A stretch of 64,000 nt of DNA, taken from the NCBI RefSeq assembly GCF_006334915.2, contig NZ_VDMA02000010.1, positions 186,001 through 250,000 on the forward strand, given 5' to 3'. The notes beneath the pieces were generated by a model. It saw only the letters and a program-made list of their open reading frames with translations, made no database searches and had not been told where the DNA came from. The position numbers and the translations under genes were made by a program. Below, one piece after another: positions 16,801 to 25,506 of this stretch. Origin of the DNA: Microbispora catharanthi. Its GTDB lineage: Bacteria; Actinomycetota; Actinomycetes; Streptosporangiales; Streptosporangiaceae. The stretch's first letter is position 1. Each line of letters starts with the position of its first letter.

Positions 16801-17634
16801 CTAGTAGCGTTCGACGGACGGCGGAGAGGTGAAGTATTTGCCGAACTCGCCGAGGTTGGCGTCGAGGGCCTTGCGCCAGCTGCCGTCCTTGAAGAACTTC
16901 TCGATCGCGTTGTTGATCGCGTCGCGGCCGGCCTTGTCGTCCAGCTTGATGCCGATGCCGTACTTCTCCTCGCTGAACGGCTGGCCGATCAGCTTGAACT
17001 TGCCGGGGAACTGGGCGGCGAACCCGGCGAGGATCGTCGCGTCCGTGGAGATCGCGTCGACCTGCTTGTTCTCCAGCAGCGGCAGGCACGCGCCGTACCC
17101 CTGCTGCTGGGTGAGGTTCTTGGACTCCCACTCCGCCCCGAACTTGTCGGCGAGGCGCTTCGGCGACGACGAGCCCTGCGCGCCGCAGACCTTCTTGTCC
17201 TTGAGGGACTCGACCCCGGTGATCGAGGTGTCGTCGGCGCGGACGAGGATGTCCTGGCCGGTGATCAGGTAGGGCCCGGCGAAGGAGATCTTCTTCTTGC
17301 GCTCGTCGGTGATGGAGTAGGTCGCCACGACCATGTCCACCTGGCCCTGCTGGATGAACGGCTCGCGGTTGGCCGACTGGGCCTCCTTGAACGTGATCCC
17401 GCTCTCCGGCACGCCGAGTTCCTTGGCGACGTACCTCGCCACGTCGACGTCGAACCCGCCGTAGCTGCCGTCGGGCTTCTTCAGCCCCCAGCCCGGCTGG
17501 TCGATCTTGATGCCGATCACGAGCTTCTTGTCGTTCTTGGCCTTGTCGGCTATCGAGTCCGCACCGGAGTTGCCGCAGGCCGTCAGGCCGGTGGCCAGGG
17601 CGGCCAGCGCGAGCAGGCCGGCTCCGAATCGCAT
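16801..17634 (-). CDS. gluB: Glutamate-binding lipoprotein GluB
   Basis: 277-aa solute-binding lipoprotein. Signal MRFGAGLLALAALATGLTAC with lipobox LTAC, then LVIGIKIDQPGWGLKKPDGS, GGFDVDVARYVAKELG, MVVATYSITDERKKKISFAGPY, CGAQGSSSPKRLADKFGAEW and ENKQVDAISTDATILAG. These are the actinobacterial GluB motifs (Corynebacterium/Streptomyces type). The start ATG 17634 follows SD GAAAGGTGA. Second gene of gluABCD, 44 nt after gluA. Confidence 0.94.
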   Translation of the reverse strand: MRFGAGLLALAALATGLTACGNSGADSIADKAKNDKKLVIGIKIDQPGWGLKKPDGSYGGFDVDVARYVAKELGVPESGITFKEAQSANREPFIQQGQVDMVVATYSITDERKKKISFAGPYLITGQDILVRADDTSITGVESLKDKKVCGAQGSSSPKRLADKFGAEWESKNLTQQQGYGACLPLLENKQVDAISTDATILAGFAAQFPGKFKLIGQPFSEEKYGIGIKLDDKAGRDAINNAIEKFFKDGSWRKALDANLGEFGKYFTSPPSVERY

Positions 17635-17678
17635 CCGCGTCACCTTTCGCTTCTTGTGGAGCTTGTCGTGAGCTGGGA

Positions 17679-18434
17679 TCAGTGAGTGAGGATCTTGGAG
17701 AGGAAGTCGCGGGCGCGCTCGGTGCTCGGCTGGGTGAAGAACTCCGAGGGCGACCCCTCCTCGACGATCTGGCCGTCGGCCATGAACACGATCCGGTTGG
17801 CCGCCCGGCGGGCGAAACCCATCTCGTGGGTGACGACCATCATCGTCATGCCGTCCTTGGCCAGGCCGGTCATCACGTCGAGCACCTCCTGGACCATCTC
17901 CGGGTCGAGGGCCGAGGTGGGCTCGTCGAAAAGGATCATCTTGGGGTCCATGGCCAGCGCGCGGGCGATGGCCGCGCGCTGCTGCTGGCCGCCGGACAAC
18001 TGGGCGGGATACTTGCCCGCCTGAGAGGCGATGCCGACCCGTTCGAGCAGTTCCATGCCCCGCTGCTCGGCCTGCTGCCGGGAGACCTTCCGCACCCGGG
18101 TCGGGCCGAGCGTGACGTTCTCCAGGATCGTCTTGTGGGAGAAGAGGTTGAAGGACTGGAACACCATCCCGACCTCGGACCGCAGGCGGGCCAGGGCCCT
18201 GCCCTCCGCGGGCAGCTCCCGCCCGTCGAAGACGATGGTCCCGGTGTCGATCGTCTCCAGGCGGTTGATCACCCGGCACAGCGTCGATTTGCCGCTGCCG
18301 GACGGGCCGATGACGACGACCACCTCGCCCCGGCCCACGCTCAGGTCGATGTCCCTGAGCACATGCAGGGGACCGAAATGCTTGTTGACTCCCTCCAGCC
18401 TGACAAGCGGGTCGGAACCACTGATCTCCGTCAT
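17679..18434 (-). CDS. gluA: Glutamate ABC transporter ATPase GluA
   Basis: 251-aa polar amino-acid ABC ATPase. Walker [21 protein letters not shown]-loop VGMVFQSFNLFSHKTILENV, signature AQLSGGQQQRAAIARALAMD, Walker B MILFDEPTSALDPE, H-loop VVTHEMGFARRAANR. ATG 18434 (MTEISGSDP) is chosen over the upstream TTG 18443; TACGTT 7 nt upstream may be a leaderless -10. First gene of the operon gluABCD followed by the second binding protein, the S9 peptidase and perhaps the small ORF at 12277. Confidence 0.95.
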   Translation of the reverse strand: MTEISGSDPLVRLEGVNKHFGPLHVLRDIDLSVGRGEVVVVIGPSGSGKSTLCRVINRLETIDTGTIVFDGRELPAEGRALARLRSEVGMVFQSFNLFSHKTILENVTLGPTRVRKVSRQQAEQRGMELLERVGIASQAGKYPAQLSGGQQQRAAIARALAMDPKMILFDEPTSALDPEMVQEVLDVMTGLAKDGMTMMVVTHEMGFARRAANRIVFMADGQIVEEGSPSEFFTQPSTERARDFLSKILTH

Positions 18435-18608
18435 GGTCAACAACGTAGGGGGGTCAATGCCGCCGAGTCACTAACGGGCCGGTACCGAATAGATCACATC
18501 CCGGCTGCTCAGGACATCACTCCCGGTTTGTCCGTGCGGCCCGCCCCATGCGGCCCGGGACGCGGTCCCGGTTGGCTCCTGCCGACCTCTCACCGTGTAG
18601 GAGCACAG

Positions 18609-19253
18609 ATGCTGAAAAATCCGGACCTATTTCGGAAGACCGTGGCGGCGGCGGCCATGCTGGCGTGGCCCGTCCTGCTCGGCCTGGCCTTCCTGACCTC
18701 GCCGCCGGGCACCGAGCACGATCCCGCGGTGTTCCGCGCCAGCCCGGTGCAGGTGCAGGCCAGCGCGCTGCTGTTCCAGTGGGCGACCGTCTGCCTGGTC
18801 CCGGTGATCCTCGGGCTCGCCCACCTCCTCCGCACGCGGGCGCCGCGCATCGGCAACATCGGCGCGGCCGTCGGCCTCACCGGCGCGGTCACCGCCACCT
18901 GCCTGTTCATGACCGACTTCTACGACCTGGCGCTGGCGCTCACCCTTCCGGACGCCCCGGCCGCCCGGGTGACCGAGGTGGCCGGCGCGCTCGGCGGGTT
19001 CGTGTACGGCATCCTCCTGCCGGGCTTCCTCCTCCACGTGGGCCTGCTGGTGCTCCTGACGGGCCTGGCGGCGGTGCGGCGGGCGCCGTGGTGGGTCCCT
19101 GCGGCGGCGCTCGCGGGGACCTGCGGGCCGTTCCTCACGATGGGGCAGCCGCCGGCCGTCCAGACCATCGGGTCGCTGTTCCACCTCGCGGCGTTCGGCG
19201 CGGTCGCGCTGAAGGTCCTGCGCATGCCCGTGGACGACTGGCGGGCCGCCTGA
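18609..19253 (+). CDS. Six-TM membrane protein of unknown function
   Basis: 214-aa integral membrane protein. TM-like segments: VAAAAMLAWPVLLGLAFL, LFQWATVCLVPVILGLAHLL, IGAAVGLTGAVTATCLFM, GGFVYGILLPGFLLHVGLL, APWWVPAAALAGTCGPFL and the C-terminal SLFHLAAFGAVALKVL. The SD AGGAG precedes ATG 18609. The pattern resembles DUF4386-like or general actinobacterial six-TM proteins, but I cannot assign a family. It is convergent with the response regulator at 19279 and divergent from gluA. Confidence 0.85.
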   Translation: MLKNPDLFRKTVAAAAMLAWPVLLGLAFLTSPPGTEHDPAVFRASPVQVQASALLFQWATVCLVPVILGLAHLLRTRAPRIGNIGAAVGLTGAVTATCLFMTDFYDLALALTLPDAPAARVTEVAGALGGFVYGILLPGFLLHVGLLVLLTGLAAVRRAPWWVPAAALAGTCGPFLTMGQPPAVQTIGSLFHLAAFGAVALKVLRMPVDDWRAA

Positions 19254-19278
19254 GCACCCGCGGGCGCCCGCCCGTCCG

Positions 19279-19917
19279 CTACAGGCCCGACTCCCTGACC
19301 CGCATGATCGCCTCGGCCCGGTCGGCCACGCGCAGCTTCGCGAAGACGCTGGACACGTGGTTGCGCACGGTCTTCTGGCTCAGCCCGAGCCGGGCCGCGA
19401 TCTGGACGTTCGTCAGATGGCCGGCGACCAGGCCCAGGATCTCCCGTTCACGCGGGGTGAGTTCGGGAAAGCTCGGCTCGGGTCTGCGGCCGAGATCGGA
19501 GAAGTAGCCCATCAGCCGCCCGGCGAGGGCGGGGCCGAAGATCGCCTCGCCCTCGGCCACGGCCTGGATCGCACGCACGAGCTCGGCCCGCCGCGCGCCC
19601 TTGAGCACGTATCCGCGGGCCCCCGCGCGCAGTGCCGCGAAGACCGCGTCGTCGTCGTCCGCCATGCTGAGCACCAGGACCCGCACATGCGGGTTGTCCC
19701 TCGTGATCCGCTCGGTCGCGGCCACCCCGCCCATGCCGGGCATGGCGAGGTCCATCAGCACGACGTCGGGCTGCACGCGGGGGAGGAGGGCGAGGGCCTG
19801 CTCGCCGCTGGCCGCCTCGTCGGCGACCTCCATCTCCTCCACCGGCCGAAGGAGCGCGCGCAGCCCCGCCCGGAAGGCCGCGTGATCGTCAACCAGCAGC
19901 ACGCGGATCGGTTCCAT
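19279..19917 (-). CDS. NarL/LuxR-family response regulator
   Basis: 212-aa two-component regulator. Receiver domain residues 1-125: acidic pocket VDDH near the start, phosphoacceptor Asp in DVVLMDLAMPGMGG, Lys in YVLKGARR. The LuxR-type HTH is at 150-210 (ELTPREREILGLVAG, ARLGLSQKTVRNHVSSVFAKL). ATG 19917 has SD GGGAGG and overlaps the sensor-kinase gene by 29 nt, so kinase and regulator are co-translated. The target genes are not evident. Confidence 0.94.
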   Translation of the reverse strand: MEPIRVLLVDDHAAFRAGLRALLRPVEEMEVADEAASGEQALALLPRVQPDVVLMDLAMPGMGGVAATERITRDNPHVRVLVLSMADDDDAVFAALRAGARGYVLKGARRAELVRAIQAVAEGEAIFGPALAGRLMGYFSDLGRRPEPSFPELTPREREILGLVAGHLTNVQIAARLGLSQKTVRNHVSSVFAKLRVADRAEAIMRVRESGL

Positions 19918-22012
19918 CGCCCGCCTCCCGTCTCGTGTCCTGCGCCGTGTTCTGCGCCCTGTTCAGGCGTGTGCTCTGGGCCGTGTTCTCGGCTGTGCTC
20001 TCGGCCGTGTTCCGGGCCGGAAGGCGGGCCAGCACGCGCGTCCCGCCACCGGGCCGCGGACCGATCACGCAGGTGCCGCCGAGCTCGGCCGCCCGCTCGC
20101 GCATCGACGCAGTGCCGACCCCGCTGCCACCGCCGTCCGCGTGCGGCTCGCCGCCCTCGTCGGCGATCTCCACTTCGAGCACGCCGGCACGAGTCCCGCC
20201 GGTCATGCCGAGCCGTACGCGCACCCGCCCGGCTCCGGCGTGGCGGCGCGCGTTCGCCAGCGCCTCGGCCGCGATCCGGTACGCCGCCACCTCGACGGCC
20301 GCGGGCAGCGCCGGAAGGGATCCGTCGATCTCGACGTCGATCTCGACGCCGGGCAGCCGGGCCGCGTGCGACCTGATCGCCCCGGCCAGGCCCAGCGTGT
20401 CGAGGGCCGGTGGCCGCAGCCCCTCCACCAGCGTCCGTACGTCGCCCATCGCCGTGCGGGCGTCCGTCATGATCTCTTCGAGCATCGCCAGGGCGTCCGG
20501 GTCGCGCACCATGTCCTGCACCATGTCCCGCACGGCCTCCGCGCGCATGGTCAACGCGGCCAGCGTCGGCCCGAGGCCGTCGTGCAGGTCGCGCCGCAGC
20601 CGCCGCCGCTCCTCCTCGCGGGCCGCCACGAGCCGCTCACGCGAGCGCTGCAGGTCGGCCGACAGCCGTACGGCGTGCACGGCGATCCCCGTCTGGCGGG
20701 CGAGGTCGGCGAGAACCCGGCGGTCTCTCGCGCCGAGCCCGCTCTCGCCCGGACGCGGAGACAGGACCAGGTCGCCCACCGGCTCGCCCCTGTGCACGAG
20801 CGGCAGCCGTACGGCGCCGGGGGAGGGCACGCCGTACGCGTGGGTCGGCCCTCCGGCCACCTCGACCGCGACGTGCGGCAGGCGCAGCGCCTCCGCCACC
20901 GACCGGGCCGCCGCGGCCAGCACCGCACCCGGCTCCGCCGCCTCCTCCAGGCGCCTGCCCAGCAGGGCCAGCGCCGCGTACGGGTCGTCGCGCCTGCCGT
21001 ACATCACCAGATTGACGGCGCGTTGCAGCCGCTCGCGCAGCGGCGCGAAGACGAGGGCGACCACCCCGGCGGCGGCCACCGACACCGGCAGCCCGCCCGC
21101 CGTGCGAAACACCGCGCCGAGATAGGTGACCACGAGCACGTAACCGCCGAACACGCACGCCGACAGCAGCACGTAGACGAGCGTGCGGTTGATGACGAGG
21201 TCGATGTCGAACAGGCCGTGCCGCAGCACCGCCACCGCGCCGGCGGCCGGCAGCAGGCACGCCGCGAACGTCCCCAGAACCTCCCAGAACGGGCTGGTGA
21301 TAGGCCAGATGGAGCGCGGGTCACCGTCCGACAACCCCGCGGCCACCCGCCCCGCGACGATCAGCCCGGCGAGCCCCGCGGCGTACCCGAGCCACTTGAG
21401 CTGGATCCGCTCGTCGGCGTCGCCGCGCCCGGCCCGGCGTACGAGACCGGCCGCGCCCGTCACGAACAGGGCAGCCATCAGCCCGGTCGTCAGCGGCTCG
21501 ACGAACGGGGAGACCACGGCGAGCGCGGGCACTCCAAGGGGGTTCGGCAGCGGCGTGCCCCATCCGAGCTGATGGCTGGGGCCGGGCAGCAGGGCGCTCA
21601 GCGCGGTCGTCACGGCGGCGACCGCGGCGAGCGCCCACAGGGTCGCCCGCCACCTGGGCGACGACGGCCGTCCCGACGGGAAGAAGGCGGGCACGGCGGC
21701 GACCGACAGGTTGGCGGGGACCCACAGCCACGTCTGCGGCCAGGCCATCGAGGTCGCGAACGGCAGCCCGGCCAGGGCGTAGTGCCCGGTCGCGTCCAAC
21801 AGCGCGAAGCACAGGCCGCAGACCGCCATCAGCCAACCGACGGCGTTGCCCGGACGTTCGGCGGTGATCAGGCCGCCGACCAGCGCGCAGACGGTGACGA
21901 AGAGGAGGTGGCTCTGGGCGAACAGCCCGGCGCCGTTGCGGTGACCGAACACCAGGGCCGCGACGACCAGGAGCAGGCTGAGCGCGCAGACCGCCCACGC
22001 CGTACGCCGCAC
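19889..22012 (-). CDS. Membrane-bound NarL-type sensor histidine kinase
   Basis: 707-aa HisKA_3 kinase. The N-terminal 330 residues hold about ten hydrophobic segments (from VCALSLLLVVAALVFG to VSVAAAGVVALVF), so sensing is probably within the membrane. A GAF-like region (about 360-465) is followed by the dimerisation/phosphoacceptor segment RRLRRDLHDGLGPTLAALTM with the active His, and a HATPase_c domain with EALANARRHAGAG and SGVGTASMRERAAELGG. The C-terminal 45 residues are a repetitive Asn/Thr/Ala/Glu tail encoded by 12-bp units. GTG 22012 has SD AAGGAGG. Confidence 0.93.
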   Translation of the reverse strand: MRRTAWAVCALSLLLVVAALVFGHRNGAGLFAQSHLLFVTVCALVGGLITAERPGNAVGWLMAVCGLCFALLDATGHYALAGLPFATSMAWPQTWLWVPANLSVAAVPAFFPSGRPSSPRWRATLWALAAVAAVTTALSALLPGPSHQLGWGTPLPNPLGVPALAVVSPFVEPLTTGLMAALFVTGAAGLVRRAGRGDADERIQLKWLGYAAGLAGLIVAGRVAAGLSDGDPRSIWPITSPFWEVLGTFAACLLPAAGAVAVLRHGLFDIDLVINRTLVYVLLSACVFGGYVLVVTYLGAVFRTAGGLPVSVAAAGVVALVFAPLRERLQRAVNLVMYGRRDDPYAALALLGRRLEEAAEPGAVLAAAARSVAEALRLPHVAVEVAGGPTHAYGVPSPGAVRLPLVHRGEPVGDLVLSPRPGESGLGARDRRVLADLARQTGIAVHAVRLSADLQRSRERLVAAREEERRRLRRDLHDGLGPTLAALTMRAEAVRDMVQDMVRDPDALAMLEEIMTDARTAMGDVRTLVEGLRPPALDTLGLAGAIRSHAARLPGVEIDVEIDGSLPALPAAVEVAAYRIAAEALANARRHAGAGRVRVRLGMTGGTRAGVLEVEIADEGGEPHADGGGSGVGTASMRERAAELGGTCVIGPRPGGGTRVLARLPARNTAESTAENTAQSTRLNRAQNTAQDTRREAGDGTDPRAAG
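19936..20030. repeat. Degenerate 12-bp repeats in the kinase 3' end
   Basis: On the minus strand the unit is AACACGGCCGAG with variations, giving NTAESTAENTAQST-like protein repeats at the kinase C-terminus. Similar 12-bp units recur at about 25617-25650. Confidence 0.7.
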
Positions 22013-22189
22013 TGCCCGCCTCCTTCGCGCCTCCGGCGCGACCGCCGAGTCGGGCTCAGGCTAGCGACCGAAATGCCCAGACGAACAGGACGATGTCCCA
22101 GGACGTCCGGGGCCTCGCGGCGCCGGGACCTGGTCGACGGACGGCGTCGCCGGCCGGTTGATCGTCAGGCGTCGCGGTCCCGGGTAGCG

Positions 22190-22260
22190 GCTCATCGTGG
22201 GACAGTGCTCATCGTGGGACAGGGGCTCATCGTGGGACAGGGGCTCATCGTGGGACGGGG
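22190..22260. repeat. 18-bp tandem repeat, four copies, overlapping a kinase stop codon
   Basis: GCTCATCGTGGGACAGGG (or a near variant) begins at 22190 (one base shorter), 22207, 22225 and 22243. The last copy contains the stop codon of the histidine-kinase gene (22245-22247); the other three lie downstream of it. The region between the two kinase genes (22013-22244) shows nothing else. Confidence 0.9.
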
Positions 22261-23660
22261 AAACTGAAAAGGCCGGCGTGACCGGCACGATGCTCGCTTC
22301 GTCCGGCGATCTCAGGCGCTTCGCGGACGGGGAGGCGCAGGACGAACCGTGCTCCCCGTTCGCTGTCCTGGATGGTCAAGGTGCCCTGATGTGCTTCTGC
22401 GATCTCCCGTGCGATCGCCAGCCCCAACCCGGTCCCCCCTGAGTCCCGGTCGCGTGAGGCGTCCAGCCGGGTGAAGCGGTCGAAGACCGTTTCCCGGTGT
22501 TCGGGGGCGATGCCGGCGCCGTCGTCGAGGACCTCCAGCGTCGCCGTCGGCCCGTCGGCCCGCACGCTGACCGTGATCTGTGAGGTGGCGTGCCGTTCGG
22601 CGTTGTCGAGCAGGTTCACCAGGAGCCGGGTGATCCGCAGCCGGTCGCAGTCGACGAAGACGTTCTGATGGAGATCCCTCACGATCTCCATCCGGTAGGT
22701 GCGGCGGTCGAGCTCGCCGCGGACCAGCCGGCCGAGGTCGGTCGGAGTGAGGTCGAGGGGGGCGCGGGCGTCCAGCCTGGCCAGGGTCAGCAGGTCGGTC
22801 ACGATCGCCTGCAGCCGGTCCACTCCGGCGAGCACCGCCGCGGTCGTCCTCGGCCAGTCGGCGTCGTCCGGATGCATGAGGGCCTCTTCGAGTTGGGCCC
22901 GCATGGCGGTGAGGGGGCTGCGCAGGTCGTGAGAGGCGTCCGAGGTGAACTGCCGCAGTTGCTTGTACGCGCCCTCGAGCCGGTCCAGGGTGTCGTTCAC
23001 CGTTCCGGCCAAGAGCTTGATCTCTTCCTGGTTGTTGTGCGCCACGGGGACCCGGCGGTGGAGATGGGTGGCGGTGATCTCCGCCAGTTCCGTGCGGATG
23101 GCGTCCACCGCGGTCATATCCCTTTTGGCCACATGGAAGGTCCCGGCTGCCGTCATCGCGGTCATCAGCAGGGACATGCCGATCGCGAAGGACAGCGCCG
23201 CCGTGTTCCCGTACCAGGAGACCGTGGGCACCGCCACATAGAGGAGCCAAGGCCCGTCCGGCTGATAGACCTTGTAGGAGAAGACGGTCATACAGCCCTT
23301 CAGCCCGGCCGGAGGGCACAGCACCCGTTCGGAGTGCACGCTTGTGCTGGTCGCGTGGAAGGTGGCCATCGGGGGCTTGCGGGCGAGTTGCGGTGTCGCC
23401 GCGACGACCTGGTGCTGTGTGTCCAGGACCTGGATCGCGATGTCCTTGCCCGCCGGCAGCACGGAGGGGAGGAACCCCTCTCTGATGAGGGGCACCACCC
23501 GGTCCCACGCCCCGGTGACACGAGCCCGGGCCGCGTCGGCGTCCTTGCCGCCCACGACGACGAGGAAGAGCAGGCTGACCCCGGCGCAGACCAGTGCCGC
23601 GACGGCGGAGTAACCAACCGTCCTGCGGACGAGAACGGATGATCGGTTCCAGTTCGACAT
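22245..23660 (-). CDS. Orphan sensor histidine kinase (EnvZ/OmpR-type)
   Basis: 471-aa membrane kinase. Residues 10-38 form TM1 (VGYSAVAALVCAGVSLLFLVVV). A 130-residue extracytoplasmic sensor follows with two Cys (RVLCPPAGLKGCMTV) that could form a disulfide. TM2 is AALSFAIGMSLLMTAMTAAG. HAMP is followed by HisKA with FTSDASHDLRSPLTAMRAQLEEAL (phospho-His) and HATPase_c with LLVNLLDNAERHA, DDGAGIAP and GGTGLGLAIAREIAEAH. ATG 23660 begins MSNWNRSS. No response regulator lies beside it: downstream is the separate NarL pair, upstream miaB. It was probably split from its partner or phosphorylates a distant regulator. Confidence 0.92.
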   Translation of the reverse strand: MSNWNRSSVLVRRTVGYSAVAALVCAGVSLLFLVVVGGKDADAARARVTGAWDRVVPLIREGFLPSVLPAGKDIAIQVLDTQHQVVAATPQLARKPPMATFHATSTSVHSERVLCPPAGLKGCMTVFSYKVYQPDGPWLLYVAVPTVSWYGNTAALSFAIGMSLLMTAMTAAGTFHVAKRDMTAVDAIRTELAEITATHLHRRVPVAHNNQEEIKLLAGTVNDTLDRLEGAYKQLRQFTSDASHDLRSPLTAMRAQLEEALMHPDDADWPRTTAAVLAGVDRLQAIVTDLLTLARLDARAPLDLTPTDLGRLVRGELDRRTYRMEIVRDLHQNVFVDCDRLRITRLLVNLLDNAERHATSQITVSVRADGPTATLEVLDDGAGIAPEHRETVFDRFTRLDASRDRDSGGTGLGLAIAREIAEAHQGTLTIQDSERGARFVLRLPVREAPEIAGRSEHRAGHAGLFSFPVPR

Positions 23661-23735
23661 CGGTTCAGGCCAATCCGTGGGGAGTGTGGGTCTCGTGCCT
23701 TCACAAGGGCACCACACAGACATGAATGGTTCAAT

Positions 23736-23754
23736 AAAGCGAACTTTTCGCTTT
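23736..23754. promoter_or_regulatory. AT-rich palindrome upstream of the orphan kinase
   Basis: AAAGCGAA-CTT-TTCGCTTT, perfect 8-bp arms around 3 nt, about 76 nt upstream of the kinase ATG in an AT-rich patch of a GC-rich genome. It could be an operator or the site of the cognate regulator. The rest of 23661-23939 holds only the miaB promoter. Confidence 0.5.
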
Positions 23755-23924
23755 TCACAAGCCTGGGTAATGGCAGATGCGAGCCCTGGTCATGACACGG
23801 ATCCGCACCCGTGGTCCGGCCCGCTCTGGGAGGGCTCGGCATGCGGCGACAACGCCGCTGTCGTCGCCGCTTGTACGCGATCGAGTGCGCGACGTTCCGG
23901 TACGGGCGGGGGTGGGAAAGCGCC

Positions 23925-23930
23925 TACCCT
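23925..23930 (+). promoter_or_regulatory. -10 box of leaderless miaB
   Basis: TACCCT ends 9 nt before ATG 23940. No SD lies between, so translation is probably leaderless. No clear -35 is visible. Confidence 0.45.
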
Positions 23931-23939
23931 TGTAGTGCG

Positions 23940-25481
23940 ATGACTGCGACCACACAGACTGTGACGACACAGGGCGCCGAAGGCGCGACGACGACACAGG
24001 GCGCCGAGCGGACCTACGAGGTGCGGACCTACGGCTGCCAGATGAACGTGCACGACTCCGAGCGGCTGTCCGGGCTGCTGGAGGACGCGGGATACGTCCG
24101 CGCGGCCGAAGGGGACACGCCGGACGTCGTCGTGTTCAACACCTGCGCCGTACGCGAGAACGCCGACAACCGGCTCTACGGCAACCTGGGCCACCTGAGG
24201 CCGATCAAGATGGCCCGCAAGGGCATGCAGATCGCGGTCGGCGGGTGCCTGGCGCAGAAGGACCAGGGCGAGATCGTCCGCCGGGCCCCCTGGGTGGACG
24301 TGGTCTTCGGCACCCACAACATCGGGTCGCTGCCGGTGCTGCTGGAGCGGGCCCGGATCGCCGAAGAGGCCCAGGTCGAGATCAAGGAGTCCCTGGAGAC
24401 CTTCCCCTCCACGCTGCCGAGCCGCCGCGAGTCGGCCTACGCGGCCTGGGTGGCGATCTCGGTCGGGTGCAACAACACGTGCACGTTCTGCATCGTGCCG
24501 TCCCTGCGCGGCAAGGAGAAGGACCGCCGTCCCGGCGACATCCTCAGCGAGGTGCGCACCCTGGTCGACCAGGGCGTCCTGGAGATCACCCTGCTGGGCC
24601 AGAACGTCAACACCTACGGCGTGGAGTTCGGCGACCGGCTGGCGTTCGGCAAGCTGCTGCGGGCCTGCGGGGACGTCGAGGGCCTGGAGCGGGTCCGCTT
24701 CACCTCGCCCCACCCGGCGGCCTTCACCGACGACGTCATCGCCGCCATGGCCGAGACGCCGAACGTGATGCACCAGCTGCACATGCCGCTGCAGTCCGGC
24801 TCCGACCGCATCCTCAAGGCCATGCGCCGGTCGTACCGGTCCGAGCGCTACCTCGGGATCATCGAGCGGGTCCGGGCCGCGATGCCGGACGCCGCGATCT
24901 CGACCGACATCATCGTGGGCTTCCCCGGCGAGACCGAGGAGGACTTCCAGCAGACCCTCGAGGTCGTGCGGCGGTCGCGCTTCGCCAACGCGTTCACGTT
25001 CCAGTACTCCATCCGTCCCGGCACCCCGGCCGCGACCATGGAGGACCAGGTGCCCAAGGCCGTCGTCCAGGAGCGGTACGAGCGCCTGGTCGCCCTCCAG
25101 GAGGAGATCTCCTGGGAGGAGAACAAGAAGCAGGTCGGGCGCACTCTGGAGGTGTTGGTCGCCGAGGGCGAGGGCCGCAAGGACGACGCCACCCACCGCC
25201 TGTCCGGCCGGGCCGCCGACAACCGCCTCGTCCACCTCGCCGCGTCCGATGTCGCCGCCGACGCCCGTCCGGGCGACATGGTCACGGTCGAGGTGACCTA
25301 CGCCGCGCCGCACCACCTGGTGGCCGACAAGGTCCTGTCCGTGCGGCGGACCCGCGCGGGCGACGCGTGGGAGGCGCGGCAGGCCGCGCCGCAGCGGGGC
25401 AGCGCGGTCAGCCTGGGCATGCCCACCATCGGCCGTCCCGCTCCGCTGCCCGCGGAGCCGTCCGCCTGCTCGGCCGTCTGA
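23940..25481 (+). CDS. miaB: tRNA-2-methylthio-N6-dimethylallyladenosine synthase MiaB
   Basis: 513-aa radical-SAM methylthiotransferase that modifies i6A37 of tRNA, acting after MiaA, whose gene is 3.3 kb downstream. N-terminal UPF0004 domain with the three cluster Cys: YGCQMN (C33), NTCAVRENA and GGCLAQ. Radical-SAM motif [10 protein letters not shown] binds the second 4Fe-4S cluster. The TRAM domain is at the C-terminus ([16 protein letters not shown]). The first 24 residues are a Thr/Gln/Ala-rich repeat extension ([16 protein letters not shown]), and there is a 45-residue disordered tail. ATG 23940 is used; the upstream open frame lacks a start with SD. Confidence 0.97.
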   Translation: MTATTQTVTTQGAEGATTTQGAERTYEVRTYGCQMNVHDSERLSGLLEDAGYVRAAEGDTPDVVVFNTCAVRENADNRLYGNLGHLRPIKMARKGMQIAVGGCLAQKDQGEIVRRAPWVDVVFGTHNIGSLPVLLERARIAEEAQVEIKESLETFPSTLPSRRESAYAAWVAISVGCNNTCTFCIVPSLRGKEKDRRPGDILSEVRTLVDQGVLEITLLGQNVNTYGVEFGDRLAFGKLLRACGDVEGLERVRFTSPHPAAFTDDVIAAMAETPNVMHQLHMPLQSGSDRILKAMRRSYRSERYLGIIERVRAAMPDAAISTDIIVGFPGETEEDFQQTLEVVRRSRFANAFTFQYSIRPGTPAATMEDQVPKAVVQERYERLVALQEEISWEENKKQVGRTLEVLVAEGEGRKDDATHRLSGRAADNRLVHLAASDVAADARPGDMVTVEVTYAAPHHLVADKVLSVRRTRAGDAWEARQAAPQRGSAVSLGMPTIGRPAPLPAEPSACSAV

Positions 25482-25490
25482 CGGGCCGAG
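25469..25490. terminator. Hairpin at the end of miaB
   Basis: CTCGGCC (25469-25475) and GGCCGAG (25484-25490) with an 8-nt loop spanning the miaB stop codon. It lies between convergent genes. Confidence 0.5.
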
Positions 25491-25506
25491 TCCGGCGACG
25501 GCCGGG

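Noticed and set aside
18528..18556. TTGTCCGTGCGG near the membrane-protein gene, resembling a RecA-NDp element
   Set aside because: The purine position is C and the -10 at the proper distance is CCCATG, so it fails the consensus.
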